Below are positions 16,633-24,235 of a stretch of DNA of 41,037 nt, piece by piece (the stretch's first letter is position 1; every line of letters starts with the position of its first letter). The stretch comes from Clostridiales bacterium (GTDB lineage Bacteria; Bacillota; Clostridia; Christensenellales; UBA3700), in assembly GCA_015055975.1 (NCBI GenBank), contig SVHF01000016.1:1-41037 (forward strand), read 5' to 3'. Below the pieces are notes generated by a model. It saw only the letters and a list, made by a program, of their open reading frames with translations. It did not search any database and was not told the origin of the DNA. The translations under genes and the position numbers were made by a program.

Positions 16633-19248
16633 ATGGAAATGGAGAAAACTTATAATCCTCAAGAGTTTGAAGGAAGAATTTATCAAGATTGGTTAAAGAA
16701 TGGTTATTTTACTGCAAAGGTAGATAAGAAAAAGGAGCCATTCACAATCGTCATTCCACCACCAAACATTACTGGACAATTACATATGGGCCACGCTCTT
16801 AACGATACAATTCAAGACGTTATCGTTAGATTTAAGAGAATGCAAGGCTATTCTACATTGTGGCTACCAGGAACAGACCACGCATCAATTGCTACAGAAG
16901 TTAAGATTGTAGAGAAGATGAAGTCTGAAGGTATAACAAAAGAAGATATCGGTCGTGATGGCTTCTTAAAGAGAGCTTGGGCTTGGAAAGAACAATATGG
17001 CGGAAGAATCGTTGAACAATTAAAAAGATTAGGTACATCTTGCGATTGGTCAAGAGAAGCTTTCACTATGGATGAAAGATGCTCAAGAGCAGTTAAAGAA
17101 GTATTCGTTAAGTTATATAATAAAGGCCTTATTTATAAAGGTGCTAGAATCATCAACTGGTGTCCTTGCTGTAAAACTGCTTTATCTGATGCAGAAGTTG
17201 AATACGAAGAACAACCAAGCCATTTGTGGAATATTAGATATCCACTAAAAGATGGCACAGGTGAAATCATTGTTGCTACAACAAGACCAGAAACATTATT
17301 TGGTGATACAGCTGTAGCTGTAAATCCAAAAGATGAAAGATATAAGGATATGATTGGAAAAGAGCTTATCCTTCCTTTAACCGATAGAACTATTCCAGTT
17401 ATTGCAGATGAATATGTAGAAATGGATTTCGGATCTGGTGCTGTTAAGATTACTCCAGCTCATGACCCTAACGACTTTGAAGTAGGACAAAGACACAACC
17501 TTGAAGTTATAAGAGTTATGAACGATGATGGTTCTTTAAATGAAAAGACAGGAAAATACAACGGCATTCCTAGAGAAAAGGCTAGAGATATCGTTTGCAA
17601 GGATTTGCAAGATCAAGGATATATGGTTTCTATCGAAGACTATACGCACAATGTTGGTCAATGCTATAGATGTCATTCAAACGTTGAGCCAATCGTTTCT
17701 CAACAATGGTTCGTTAAGATGGAACCTTTAGCAAAGCCAGCTATTAAGGCTGTTAGAGATAAGAAAACTGTATTTATTCCACAAAGATTCTCAAAGATTT
17801 ACTTCAACTGGATGGAAAACATCAAGGATTGGTGTATATCTCGTCAACTTTGGTGGGGACATAGAATTCCTGCATATTATTGTGAAAAGTGCGGAGAAAT
17901 GGTTGTTGCAGAAGAAGAACCAAAGGTTTGCCCAAAGTGTGGATGCACACACTTCAAGCAAGATGAAGACGTTCTTGACACATGGTTCTCATCAGCTCTA
18001 TGGCCATTCTCAACATTAGGATATCCAGAAAAGACAGAAGATTTGAAATATTTCTATCCAAACTCACTTTTGGTTACAGCTTACGATATTATCTTCTTCT
18101 GGGTTGCTAGAATGATATTCTCAGGAATAGAGCATATGGGTGAAGTTCCATTCCCAGAAGTTCTAATTCACGGTATCGTTAGAGACAAATACGGCAGAAA
18201 GATGTCTAAGTCTTTAGGAAATGGTATTGACCCACTACAAATTATCGATCAATATGGTGCTGACTCATTGAGATATTCATTAACTCAAGGTATAGCTCCA
18301 GGTAGCGATACAAGATATATCGACGAAAAGACTGAATCAGCTAGAAACTTCATCAACAAGATTTGGAATGCTTCAAGATTTGTTTTAATGAATGCTGAAG
18401 GCAAGAAGATTAAGAAGATGGGCGAATTTAGATTGAACGATTCAGATAAGTGGATTCTATCTAAATTAAACGCAACAATTAAGGATGTAACAAAGAACTT
18501 AACTAAATACGAATTAGGCTTAGCTTCAGCTAAGTTATATGATTTCGTATGGAGTGATTTCTGTGATTGGTATATTGAACTTTCTAAGACTACTTTATAT
18601 GGAGAAGATGAAGATGCAAAAATAAATACACTAAGTGTATTAATCTATGTTTTAGAAAACATCTTGAAATTAATGCATCCATATATTCCATTTGTAACAG
18701 AAGAAATTTATCAATTCCTTCCAACAACAAAGGGAACAATCGTTTTAGCAAAGTGGCCTGAAGCTGAAAAGAAATATGCATATGCTAAAGAAAGAAAAGA
18801 ATTTGAATCTGTTATGGAAGTAATTAAAGCCATCAGAAATATGAAGGCAGAAAGAAATGTTGCTCCATCAAAGAAAGTTTCAATTTCTTTATTCAATTCA
18901 AACATTAAGGCTAAGAATGTATCATACATTCAAAAGCTTGCAGGAGTTTCTGATGTAAACTTCATTGATACAAAAGAAGGATTAGATAAGAATGCAGTAT
19001 CACTATTTGGTTCATATGGTGAAGTTATCGTTCCACTTGGCGAACTTGTTGATTTAGCACAAGAAAAGGCAAGACTTGAGCAAGAATTAAAAGTAATGGA
19101 AAAGGAAATTGCAAGAAGCAAAGGAATGCTTGCAAATCCAGGATTCGTTGCTAAAGCTCCAAAAGCTTTGATTGAAAAAGAAGAAGAAAAGTTAAAGGCT
19201 AACACAGATAAGTTTAATAAACTTAAGGCTCAAATAGAGAGTATGTAA
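16633..19248 (+). CDS. valS: Valyl-tRNA synthetase
   Basis: ValRS charges tRNA-Val. The 871-residue class I synthetase has PPPNITGQLHMGHAL with the HIGH-type motif at residues 51-54 and KMSKS at 523-527. It has the editing domain (ATTRPETLFGDTAV) and zinc-knuckle-like Cys pairs (WCPCC near 176, CEKCGEM and CPKCGC near 418-438). The C-terminal coiled-coil arm, from about 805, is rich in Lys and Glu and pins the tRNA. The length is usual for Firmicutes. No T-box leader is present, because only 25 bases separate it from the preceding gene, so any amino-acid control would have to act at the pgsA promoter. Confidence 0.97.
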   Translation: MEMEKTYNPQEFEGRIYQDWLKNGYFTAKVDKKKEPFTIVIPPPNITGQLHMGHALNDTIQDVIVRFKRMQGYSTLWLPGTDHASIATEVKIVEKMKSEGITKEDIGRDGFLKRAWAWKEQYGGRIVEQLKRLGTSCDWSREAFTMDERCSRAVKEVFVKLYNKGLIYKGARIINWCPCCKTALSDAEVEYEEQPSHLWNIRYPLKDGTGEIIVATTRPETLFGDTAVAVNPKDERYKDMIGKELILPLTDRTIPVIADEYVEMDFGSGAVKITPAHDPNDFEVGQRHNLEVIRVMNDDGSLNEKTGKYNGIPREKARDIVCKDLQDQGYMVSIEDYTHNVGQCYRCHSNVEPIVSQQWFVKMEPLAKPAIKAVRDKKTVFIPQRFSKIYFNWMENIKDWCISRQLWWGHRIPAYYCEKCGEMVVAEEEPKVCPKCGCTHFKQDEDVLDTWFSSALWPFSTLGYPEKTEDLKYFYPNSLLVTAYDIIFFWVARMIFSGIEHMGEVPFPEVLIHGIVRDKYGRKMSKSLGNGIDPLQIIDQYGADSLRYSLTQGIAPGSDTRYIDEKTESARNFINKIWNASRFVLMNAEGKKIKKMGEFRLNDSDKWILSKLNATIKDVTKNLTKYELGLASAKLYDFVWSDFCDWYIELSKTTLYGEDEDAKINTLSVLIYVLENILKLMHPYIPFVTEEIYQFLPTTKGTIVLAKWPEAEKKYAYAKERKEFESVMEVIKAIRNMKAERNVAPSKKVSISLFNSNIKAKNVSYIQKLAGVSDVNFIDTKEGLDKNAVSLFGSYGEVIVPLGELVDLAQEKARLEQELKVMEKEIARSKGMLANPGFVAKAPKALIEKEEEKLKANTDKFNKLKAQIESM

Positions 19249-19249
19249 T

Positions 19250-19894
19250 ATGGGGAAATATAAGTATTTGTTCTACGATTTTGATGGCACTATTGCAAAC
19301 ACCTACGATGGCGTAGCTGAAGCTATGGAGATGGTGTTTAATGCCTATAACCTAAACGTAGACAAAGCCTTATACCCAAAATATATTGGACCTCCTATTA
19401 ATGATACTTTTGCATCATATTTAGGAAGTAAAGAAAAAGGATATGAAGCAGCATATTTGTTTAGACAATACTATAACGAAAATGGCTGCATAGATAAAAC
19501 AGTAGCATACGACGGAATTAAAGAAACATTCAAAAGTCTATACGAAAAGGGATATAAAGTTTGTATCGCTTCTTGTAAAAAACATGAGGAAGCAATAATG
19601 CTTCTAAAGAGATTCGGGCTTTTTGAGTATGTAGAATTCGTTTCGGGCCTATGCTATAATGTTAGAGAAACAAAGAAAGCTGTGCTTTCATATGCGGTAG
19701 AGCAATTAAACGCAGATATTAAAGATTGTGTCATGATAGGGGATACAAGATTTGATGTAGAAGGTGCAGAAGAAGTCGGCATGGATTGCATACTATGTTT
19801 GTGGGGATTTGGTGATTATGAGGCCATTAAAAACAAAAACGTAGTTTATAGAGCAAAAGATCCATACGATGTAGAAAAATATATCGAGGAATAA
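19250..19894 (+). CDS. HAD-superfamily phosphatase, phosphoglycolate phosphatase-like
   Basis: The 214-residue protein is a HAD hydrolase with an alpha-helical cap between motif I and motif II. Motif I is YDFDGTIANT, with nucleophile Asp10 and Asp12. Motif II is KVCIASCKK, and motif IV is VMIGDTRFDVEGA with the acidic pair. The start KYKYLFYDFDGTIANTYDG resembles the Gph/PpaX group, which removes phosphate from phosphoglycolate or pyrophosphate. The real substrate is uncertain, as is usual in this family. It starts one base after valS and ends one base before a membrane-protein gene. Confidence 0.85.
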   Translation: MGKYKYLFYDFDGTIANTYDGVAEAMEMVFNAYNLNVDKALYPKYIGPPINDTFASYLGSKEKGYEAAYLFRQYYNENGCIDKTVAYDGIKETFKSLYEKGYKVCIASCKKHEEAIMLLKRFGLFEYVEFVSGLCYNVRETKKAVLSYAVEQLNADIKDCVMIGDTRFDVEGAEEVGMDCILCLWGFGDYEAIKNKNVVYRAKDPYDVEKYIEE

Positions 19895-19895
19895 T

Positions 19896-20762
19896 ATGAG
19901 AAAATATTTTATTCAAACGGTTGAATATGCTAAGAAGAATTGGGTGTCAGTTTTATTGCACGTCTTAATTCCAGCAATTTTATATACAATATTCATTAAT
20001 CCAACAAGTTCATTTGACTATGTAATGACAAACATTAAAGAGTTAGATGTACAACATGCTTATCAAATATTCGTAACAATTAACGATGGATCAAGATGGA
20101 ATAGTTGGGAATATGTATTGTTCTATTTCTTAATTGCTGCAGCAACTTTAATAGTATTTAGTTCATTTATTGGAAATGTCCAAAACAAAATGAGATATGG
20201 TAGAACCATATATGAAGGTTTTGGCGGTGTATTTAAGAGAACAAACGAGAATTTCTTCGCAACACTTCGAGCAGGAATTGCTTTAGTTGTAGCAATGGAA
20301 GTATACGCTCTAATTATGAGTGTTGTTATCTATTTTGTCATTAAGGTTTCTGCAAATGCTGCAGTTAGAATTATTCTTGTAAGTTTAATAGGCGGAGGAT
20401 TTATTATTGCGATGTTCTATGGTGCTGCATGGCTTGCATGTGCGCTACCAAACATGACAATGAGAAACGAAGGCTTATTTAAGAGCATTAAGCGCTCAAT
20501 GAGCATGGTAAAGGACAAGCAAATAAAAATCTTCGGAGACTTTGTTTTGCCTATCGTAATAAGCTTTATTCCACTTCTTATCTGTTCTGCATTTGATATA
20601 GCTTTCGATCACGTAATTTTAACGATAGTTAAATACGTTTGTATATTCATATTCTATTTATTCAGCTTTGCATATTACATCATCTTGATGTATGTAATCT
20701 TCTTCGATGTAAATGAAATTGAAAGAGAAGATTTAAATTTGCAAAATAAGTGGAGGATATAA
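19896..20762 (+). CDS. Six-helix membrane protein of unknown function
   Basis: The 288-residue protein has six hydrophobic segments, near 15-32, 68-90, 118-142, 150-180, 205-230 and 238-260. A loop IKRSMSMVKDKQIKIFGDF sits before helix five. The pattern (polar N-terminal helix, long first loop, positively charged inner loops) is like the membrane domains of the glycerophosphodiesterase-associated and DUF975-type families, but I cannot name a family. The stop overlaps the start of the next gene by one base, and that gene codes for another protein of the same topology, so the two may form a pair in the membrane. Confidence 0.7.
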   Translation: MRKYFIQTVEYAKKNWVSVLLHVLIPAILYTIFINPTSSFDYVMTNIKELDVQHAYQIFVTINDGSRWNSWEYVLFYFLIAAATLIVFSSFIGNVQNKMRYGRTIYEGFGGVFKRTNENFFATLRAGIALVVAMEVYALIMSVVIYFVIKVSANAAVRIILVSLIGGGFIIAMFYGAAWLACALPNMTMRNEGLFKSIKRSMSMVKDKQIKIFGDFVLPIVISFIPLLICSAFDIAFDHVILTIVKYVCIFIFYLFSFAYYIILMYVIFFDVNEIEREDLNLQNKWRI

Positions 20763-21715
20763 TGCTTACTAAGAACATTAACAGTATCTTTTTATCTAAG
20801 GCAACACTAGTTTTTAAGATGGTTCTATTCTTGTTAATCATCGTTTTAATATTCAGCGTTATAGCTTTCTCAATTATTATGCCAGTATCAAAAGGTTTAA
20901 GAGCAGATATAGAGCAAGTAGGTCTTGGATATAAATTTGCAAGCTATGTTGAAGCTACATTAACGAACACTAATCCAGAAGAAGCTAGAGTAGAGCTTTT
21001 AGATGCAATATATAAAATAGATGATATTATGGCAAACTGGAATGGTGCAGTAATAGGTGCTATTGTTACTTTTGTTATATTAGCAATTCTATATGGCATT
21101 GTTTATTTCATGTCTTACTATACAATAAGTGATATTTTAAATAACTTTATGTCATCAAATAGTAAATATGGATTTGCAGCAAACTTTATTGCAAACGCAA
21201 AAAAGAGTTTTATATTTTCTATATGGTATACATTATATGTAATTGGTGTATATGTAGTAGGATTTGGTGTAGCAATTGGAATTGGACTTCTAATTGGTAG
21301 ATGGAGCGCATCGATCGGATTATTTGTTATGTATCTATTAGCAATTGGAACGCTAGCAACAAGACGTGCTGTAACGCCATTTTGGATGCCTGCAATGGTT
21401 GCAAAGGATTTATCTTGTAAAGATGCTTTCTATAAGAACTTCGAGCTTCTAAAGGGCAGATTTTGGAAGACATATGGTGCATACTTCATGCTATATCTAT
21501 TAGCTGTAGTATTATTCCTTGGTTCAAGTATTTTGACTTTTGGCGTTGCTATGATATTTGCATTCTGTGCAGTTTGGTTATATTTCCAAATTAGAGATAT
21601 GGTTGCTTTCTATCATATTAATGGAATGAAGTATTATATCGATGAACAAACAGTTATCGATCCAAAGAAGATTTATAGAGACGCAGTTCTAGACGAAGAG
21701 AATTTTAAACTATAA
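20762..21715 (+). CDS. Six-helix membrane protein, partner of the preceding gene
   Basis: The start is set at 20762, inside TAATG at the end of the previous gene, because TGGAGG stands 6 bases before it; the frame opens 12 bases earlier. The 317-residue product has a first helix at 15-40, a long polar loop of about 55 residues, then helices near 97-120, 150-190, 195-215, 238-262 and 263-280. It ends in a polar tail, DEQTVIDPKKIYRDAVLDEENFKL. The loop sequence CKDAFYKNFELLKGRFWKTYGAYF resembles the amphipathic inner loop of the preceding protein and of the one at 11133. Function is unknown. It is the last gene of the valS group and is followed by a strong terminator. Confidence 0.7.
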   Translation: MLTKNINSIFLSKATLVFKMVLFLLIIVLIFSVIAFSIIMPVSKGLRADIEQVGLGYKFASYVEATLTNTNPEEARVELLDAIYKIDDIMANWNGAVIGAIVTFVILAILYGIVYFMSYYTISDILNNFMSSNSKYGFAANFIANAKKSFIFSIWYTLYVIGVYVVGFGVAIGIGLLIGRWSASIGLFVMYLLAIGTLATRRAVTPFWMPAMVAKDLSCKDAFYKNFELLKGRFWKTYGAYFMLYLLAVVLFLGSSILTFGVAMIFAFCAVWLYFQIRDMVAFYHINGMKYYIDEQTVIDPKKIYRDAVLDEENFKL

Positions 21716-21733
21716 AATTTAATAGAATTTAAG

Positions 21734-21763
21734 ATGTGCGAGGTTATACCTCGCATATTTTTT
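21734..21763 (+). terminator. Terminator of the valS gene group
   Basis: A ten-pair stem runs from ATGTGCGAGG to CCTCGCATAT with loop TTATA, followed by six T. It lies 19 bases after the membrane-protein stop. Confidence 0.88.
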
Positions 21764-21765
21764 GC

Positions 21766-21796
21766 AAAAAATTTCCGGCCTTCTATATTTGCCGGA
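21766..21796 (-). terminator. Terminator of the 6S-like RNA
   Basis: On the minus strand TCCGGC and GCCGGA pair around an 11-base loop, followed by AATTTTTT. It lies just downstream of the structured RNA on the same strand. Confidence 0.7.
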
Positions 21797-21807
21797 TATT
21801 TAGCATG

Positions 21808-21969
21808 CCTTATAGGTGATTGTAAAAACCCGCGTTATGTGCAGGGTGGGTCCACTATGTGATGGTTTTTGTAATCCTCTGAACGAATTTCGTAAAGGGG
21901 CGCGCCAGCTGCCATCCATCTCATGTCCCTTAATCGAATTGGGGGTACACATATACACCCATAAGGTTC
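21808..21969 (-). ncRNA. ssrS: Structured small RNA, probably 6S RNA
   Basis: This minus-strand unit has a consensus promoter, a rod-like RNA of about 162 bases and a terminator, with no credible reading frame. The ends pair: CCTTATGGGTG with CACCTATAAGG, eleven pairs. The middle opens into a large bubble, then GATGG pairs with CCATC, and the tip is CCTTTACGA with TCGTTCAGAGG. On the 3' side of the bubble is a small hairpin, CCCTGC with GCGGG, preceded by ACCCACC. Size, closing stem, open centre and the small 3'-side hairpin agree with 6S RNA, which binds the primary sigma-70 holoenzyme in stationary phase. I could not run a covariance search, so another rod-shaped RNA is possible. Confidence 0.55.
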
Positions 21970-21975
21970 ATTATT

Positions 21976-22004
21976 AGTATAAGCAATATGTCTATATATT
22001 TCAA
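21976..22004 (-). promoter_or_regulatory. Promoter of the 6S-like RNA
   Basis: On the minus strand TTGAAA (22004-21999) and TATACT (21981-21976) are separated by 17 bases. Transcription would start near 21969, three bases before the closing stem of the RNA. Confidence 0.7.
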
Positions 22005-22156
22005 TACTTGAAGCTAAAATTTTACATTCAAAAATTTGATGCAACAGGGGTGCAACTTCCGATAAATGCGAGAAAATTCGATGTTTTCAAAGAAGTGTGA
22101 CTCAAAGTGTGACAACTATATTAATGCTATTTGTTAAAAGAAAAAGAAATTTTCTT

Positions 22157-22185
22157 TTGCGCTATAGGGCTATTTGATATATAAT
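22157..22185 (+). promoter_or_regulatory. Promoter of asnS
   Basis: TTGCGC and TATAAT are separated by 17 bases, 30 bases upstream of the asnS ATG. The palindrome AAAAGAAATTTTCTTTT lies directly upstream of, and touches, the -35 box. Between it and the RNA promoter (22005-22140) are two direct repeats AAGTGTGAC and two TGCAAC, with no gene. Confidence 0.6.
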
Positions 22186-22215
22186 ATAATGCGTATTAAA
22201 TAAGAAGGCGAACTC

Positions 22216-23607
22216 ATGGAAAAATTAACACTTAAAGAATTAAATACTCGCTACAATGAATTAGGCGGGAAAGAAGTAGAAGTTTATGGTTGGGTAAGAA
22301 CAATCAGAGATAGCAAGAATTTTGCTTTCATCGAATTACACGATGGAACATTCTTCAAAACAACTCAAATCGTATTAGACGCAATATTTGCAGATTACAA
22401 GAATATCGTATCTCAAAACGTTGGTGCTGGGTTAAAGGTTGTTGGTGAAGTAGTTGTTACTCCTGAAATGAAGCAACCATTTGAAATTCATGCAAAGGAA
22501 ATTACAGTTGAAGCAACTTCAACTCCAGATTATCCACTACAAAAGAAGCGTCATACACTTGAATACTTAAGAGAGATTGCTCACTTAAGACCAAGAGCAA
22601 ATACATTCCAAGCTGTATTTAGAGTAAGAAGTGTAGCAGCACAAGCTCTACATGCATTCTTTGCTTCTCGTGGATTTATTTATGTAAATACACCTATTAT
22701 CACAGGATCTGACTGCGAAGGTGCTGGTGAAATGTTCGAGTTAACAACACTTGATATGGAAAACCTTCCAAAGACAGAAGACGGAAAGGTAGATTACAAG
22801 CAAGATTTCTTCGGAAAGAGAGTAAATCTTACGGTTTCTGGACAATTAAGTGCAGAATGCTATGCGCTTGCTTTTAGAAATGTATATACATTTGGACCAA
22901 CATTTAGAGCAGAAAAGAGCTACACAAATAGACATGCTGCAGAATTCTGGATGATTGAGCCTGAAATGGCATTTGCTGATTTAAAAGACGATATGGATAT
23001 CCAACAAGATATGATTAAGTACGTAATCAAAGACGTTCTAGAAAAGTGCCCAGAAGAATTAGCATTCTTCAACAACTTTATGGATAAAGGTCTTTTAGAT
23101 AGATTAAACCACATTGTAAATTCAGATTTTGCAAGAATCACATATACAGAAGCTGTAGAAATTCTTGAAAAGCATAAGGATAAGTTCCAATATCCAGTAT
23201 TCTGGGGAGCTGATCTTCAAACAGAGCACGAAAGATTCATTACAGAAGAAGTATTCAAAAAGCCAACATTCGTTACAGATTATCCAAAGGAAATTAAGGC
23301 TTTCTATATGAGACAAAACGATGATGGAAAGACTGTTGCTGCAGCTGATTTATTGGTTCCAGGTGTAGGCGAAATTTGTGGCGGTAGCCAAAGAGAAGAA
23401 AGAATGGACTTACTTACAGCAAGAATGGCTGAATTAGGCTTAAAGGAAGAAGATTATTGGTGGTATTTAGATCTTAGAAAGTATGGTGGTGTAAAGCACT
23501 CAGGCTTTGGTCTAGGATTTGAAAGATTAATTATGTATCTAACAGGTATGCAAAACATTAGAGACGTAATTCCATTCCCAAGAACAACAGGATCAGCAGA
23601 ATTCTAA
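22216..23607 (+). CDS. asnS: Asparaginyl-tRNA synthetase
   Basis: AsnRS charges tRNA-Asn. The 463-residue class IIb enzyme has the N-terminal OB-fold anticodon-binding domain ([24 protein letters not shown], two separate strands, residues 20-44). It has motif 2 [15 protein letters not shown] followed by WMIEPEMA, and motif 3 [16 protein letters not shown] near the C-terminus. The [15 protein letters not shown] form distinguishes AsnRS from AspRS, which has RDED there. AGAAGGCG precedes the ATG. It stands alone between the 6S-like RNA and tRNA-Thr. I see no T-box in its leader, which is only about 25 bases long from the predicted start. Confidence 0.96.
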   Translation: MEKLTLKELNTRYNELGGKEVEVYGWVRTIRDSKNFAFIELHDGTFFKTTQIVLDAIFADYKNIVSQNVGAGLKVVGEVVVTPEMKQPFEIHAKEITVEATSTPDYPLQKKRHTLEYLREIAHLRPRANTFQAVFRVRSVAAQALHAFFASRGFIYVNTPIITGSDCEGAGEMFELTTLDMENLPKTEDGKVDYKQDFFGKRVNLTVSGQLSAECYALAFRNVYTFGPTFRAEKSYTNRHAAEFWMIEPEMAFADLKDDMDIQQDMIKYVIKDVLEKCPEELAFFNNFMDKGLLDRLNHIVNSDFARITYTEAVEILEKHKDKFQYPVFWGADLQTEHERFITEEVFKKPTFVTDYPKEIKAFYMRQNDDGKTVAAADLLVPGVGEICGGSQREERMDLLTARMAELGLKEEDYWWYLDLRKYGGVKHSGFGLGFERLIMYLTGMQNIRDVIPFPRTTGSAEF

Positions 23608-23624
23608 TATTCTGCAATCCAATT

Positions 23625-23700
23625 GCTGGCGTAGCTCAGCTGGTAGAGCAACGCACTCGTAACGCGTAGGTCGCAGGTTCGAATCCCGTCGCCAGCTCCA
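23625..23700 (+). tRNA. tRNA-Thr (anticodon CGU)
   Basis: The 76-base cloverleaf starts with GCTGGCG, which pairs with CGCCAGC. It has D-stem GCTC/GAGC, anticodon loop CTCGTAA (anticodon CGT), T-loop TTCGAAT, discriminator T and an encoded CCA. Two stem positions are A-C mismatches: base 31 with 39 in the anticodon stem and base 51 with 63 in the T-stem. Both lie where common threonine tRNAs have T on the 3' strand. The gene is still likely to fold. A terminator follows within 12 bases. Confidence 0.93.
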
Positions 23701-23889
23701 TTAGAGTTAAGTATAGCTGATACGTAAGTATTGGCTATTTTTTCTTTTATAGGCATAAATACTGCAAATATTAATGATTTATAGGGTATTTCTACAATAA
23801 ATATAACAGTAGTAGTATATATATCATTTATATATAAAATTAAATCGTTAAATTATTATTAATCGTTAAATTACTACTTACTATATATA
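23699..23889 (+). repeat. Direct repeat copy A, immediately downstream of tRNA-Thr
   Basis: The segment begins with the last two bases of the tRNA CCA end (CATTAGAGTTAAGTATAGC) and matches 25688-25875 at roughly nine bases in ten by eye. It holds a terminator hairpin, the sequence AGTAGTAGTATATATA, and two TCGTTAAATTA units 18 bases apart. Weaker likeness continues to the CGTGACA and RGGTYA motifs downstream. It has no gene. The remainder up to the MATE gene (23890-24128) is A+T-rich and holds only the motifs listed separately. Confidence 0.85.
23713..23748 (+). terminator. Terminator after tRNA-Thr (copy A)
   Basis: ATAGCTGATAC pairs with GTATTGGCTAT around a GTAA tetraloop, 11 pairs, followed by TTTTTTCTTTT. 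In copy B the same stem has C-G in place of a T-G pair and a GCAA loop, so the structure is kept. Confidence 0.88.
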
Positions 23890-23933
23890 AACATACTATA
23901 AGAGAAGAAATATAAATTATATAAATACCCCCA

Positions 23934-23956
23934 CGTGACACGTGACAAACGTGACA
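23934..23956. repeat. Triple CGTGACA motif (copy A)
   Basis: CGTGACA occurs at 23934, 23941 and 23950, nearly back to back. Copy B carries CGTGACA at 25916 and AGTGACA at 25929 in the equivalent position. It may be a protein binding site. Confidence 0.45.
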
Positions 23957-24037
23957 GTTTTTTACTTTTTACTAATGCTATTAGTATGGCATTGTATTAA
24001 TTAGCTAGTATTTTTGTATATTGTATTTTAAAAGTGT

Positions 24038-24066
24038 AGGTTATTGACCTTCAAAAATGTAGGTTA
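24038..24066 (+). repeat. Two RGGTYA units 23 bases apart (copy A)
   Basis: AGGTTA occurs at 24038 and 24061 with AAAAATGT before the second. Period and core match the four-unit array in front of the ATPase gene (25991-26082), so this looks like a shortened relative of that array. Confidence 0.5.
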
Positions 24067-24128
24067 ATGAGGTTAAAAAGAAGAGCATTAGATAATCTGG
24101 TAGTTTGATTGAAAATGATTTCAAATAA

Positions 24129-24157
24129 TTGAATTTTAGCTCTAAAAATGATAAAAT
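24129..24157 (+). promoter_or_regulatory. Possible promoter of the MATE gene
   Basis: TTGAAT and TAAAAT are separated by 17 bases. Transcription would start near 24164, giving a leader of about 70 bases that contains the attenuator hairpin. A palindrome TTGAAA-ATGA-TTTCAA lies just upstream, near 24108-24123. Confidence 0.4.
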
Positions 24158-24192
24158 TTAAACATCTGATGAGTTGTTATCCTCTTGAATAA
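24148..24192 (+). CDS. Possible leader peptide of the MATE attenuator
   Basis: A 14-codon frame (MIKFKHLMSCYPLE) runs into the 5' arm of the attenuator hairpin; an internal ATG at 24169 would give MSCYPLE. A ribosome stalled here would cover the arm ATCCTCTT and keep the terminator open. There is no clear ribosome binding site, and the predicted promoter would start after the first ATG, so the frame may be fortuitous. Confidence 0.2.
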   Translation: MIKFKHLMSCYPLE

Positions 24193-24235
24193 CGTAAGTC
24201 CAGTCAGGGATTTTCGTTAGAAAGGGGATTTTTTT
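24179..24235 (+). promoter_or_regulatory. Attenuator hairpin overlapping the MATE ribosome binding site
   Basis: ATCCTCTT (24179-24186) pairs with AAGGGGAT (24222-24229). Inside, after a small internal loop, TAACG (24190-24194) pairs with CGTTA (24215-24219). The 3' arm is followed by seven T, the last of which touches the ATG at 24236. The same 3' arm contains the Shine-Dalgarno AAGGGG. The hairpin should therefore both end transcription and block translation unless something opens it. Confidence 0.7.

Noticed and set aside
21840-21860. Plus-strand AGGGTGGGTCCAC resembling the T-box core of an asnS leader
   Set aside because: It differs from the T-box consensus, lies about 370 bases upstream of asnS with no terminator-antiterminator pair near the gene, and falls inside the minus-strand RNA.
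21835-22044. A 69-codon open frame on the minus strand over the 6S-like RNA
   Set aside because: It has no ribosome binding site, starts upstream of the RNA promoter and overlaps conserved-looking RNA stems. The promoter, hairpins and terminator explain the region better.
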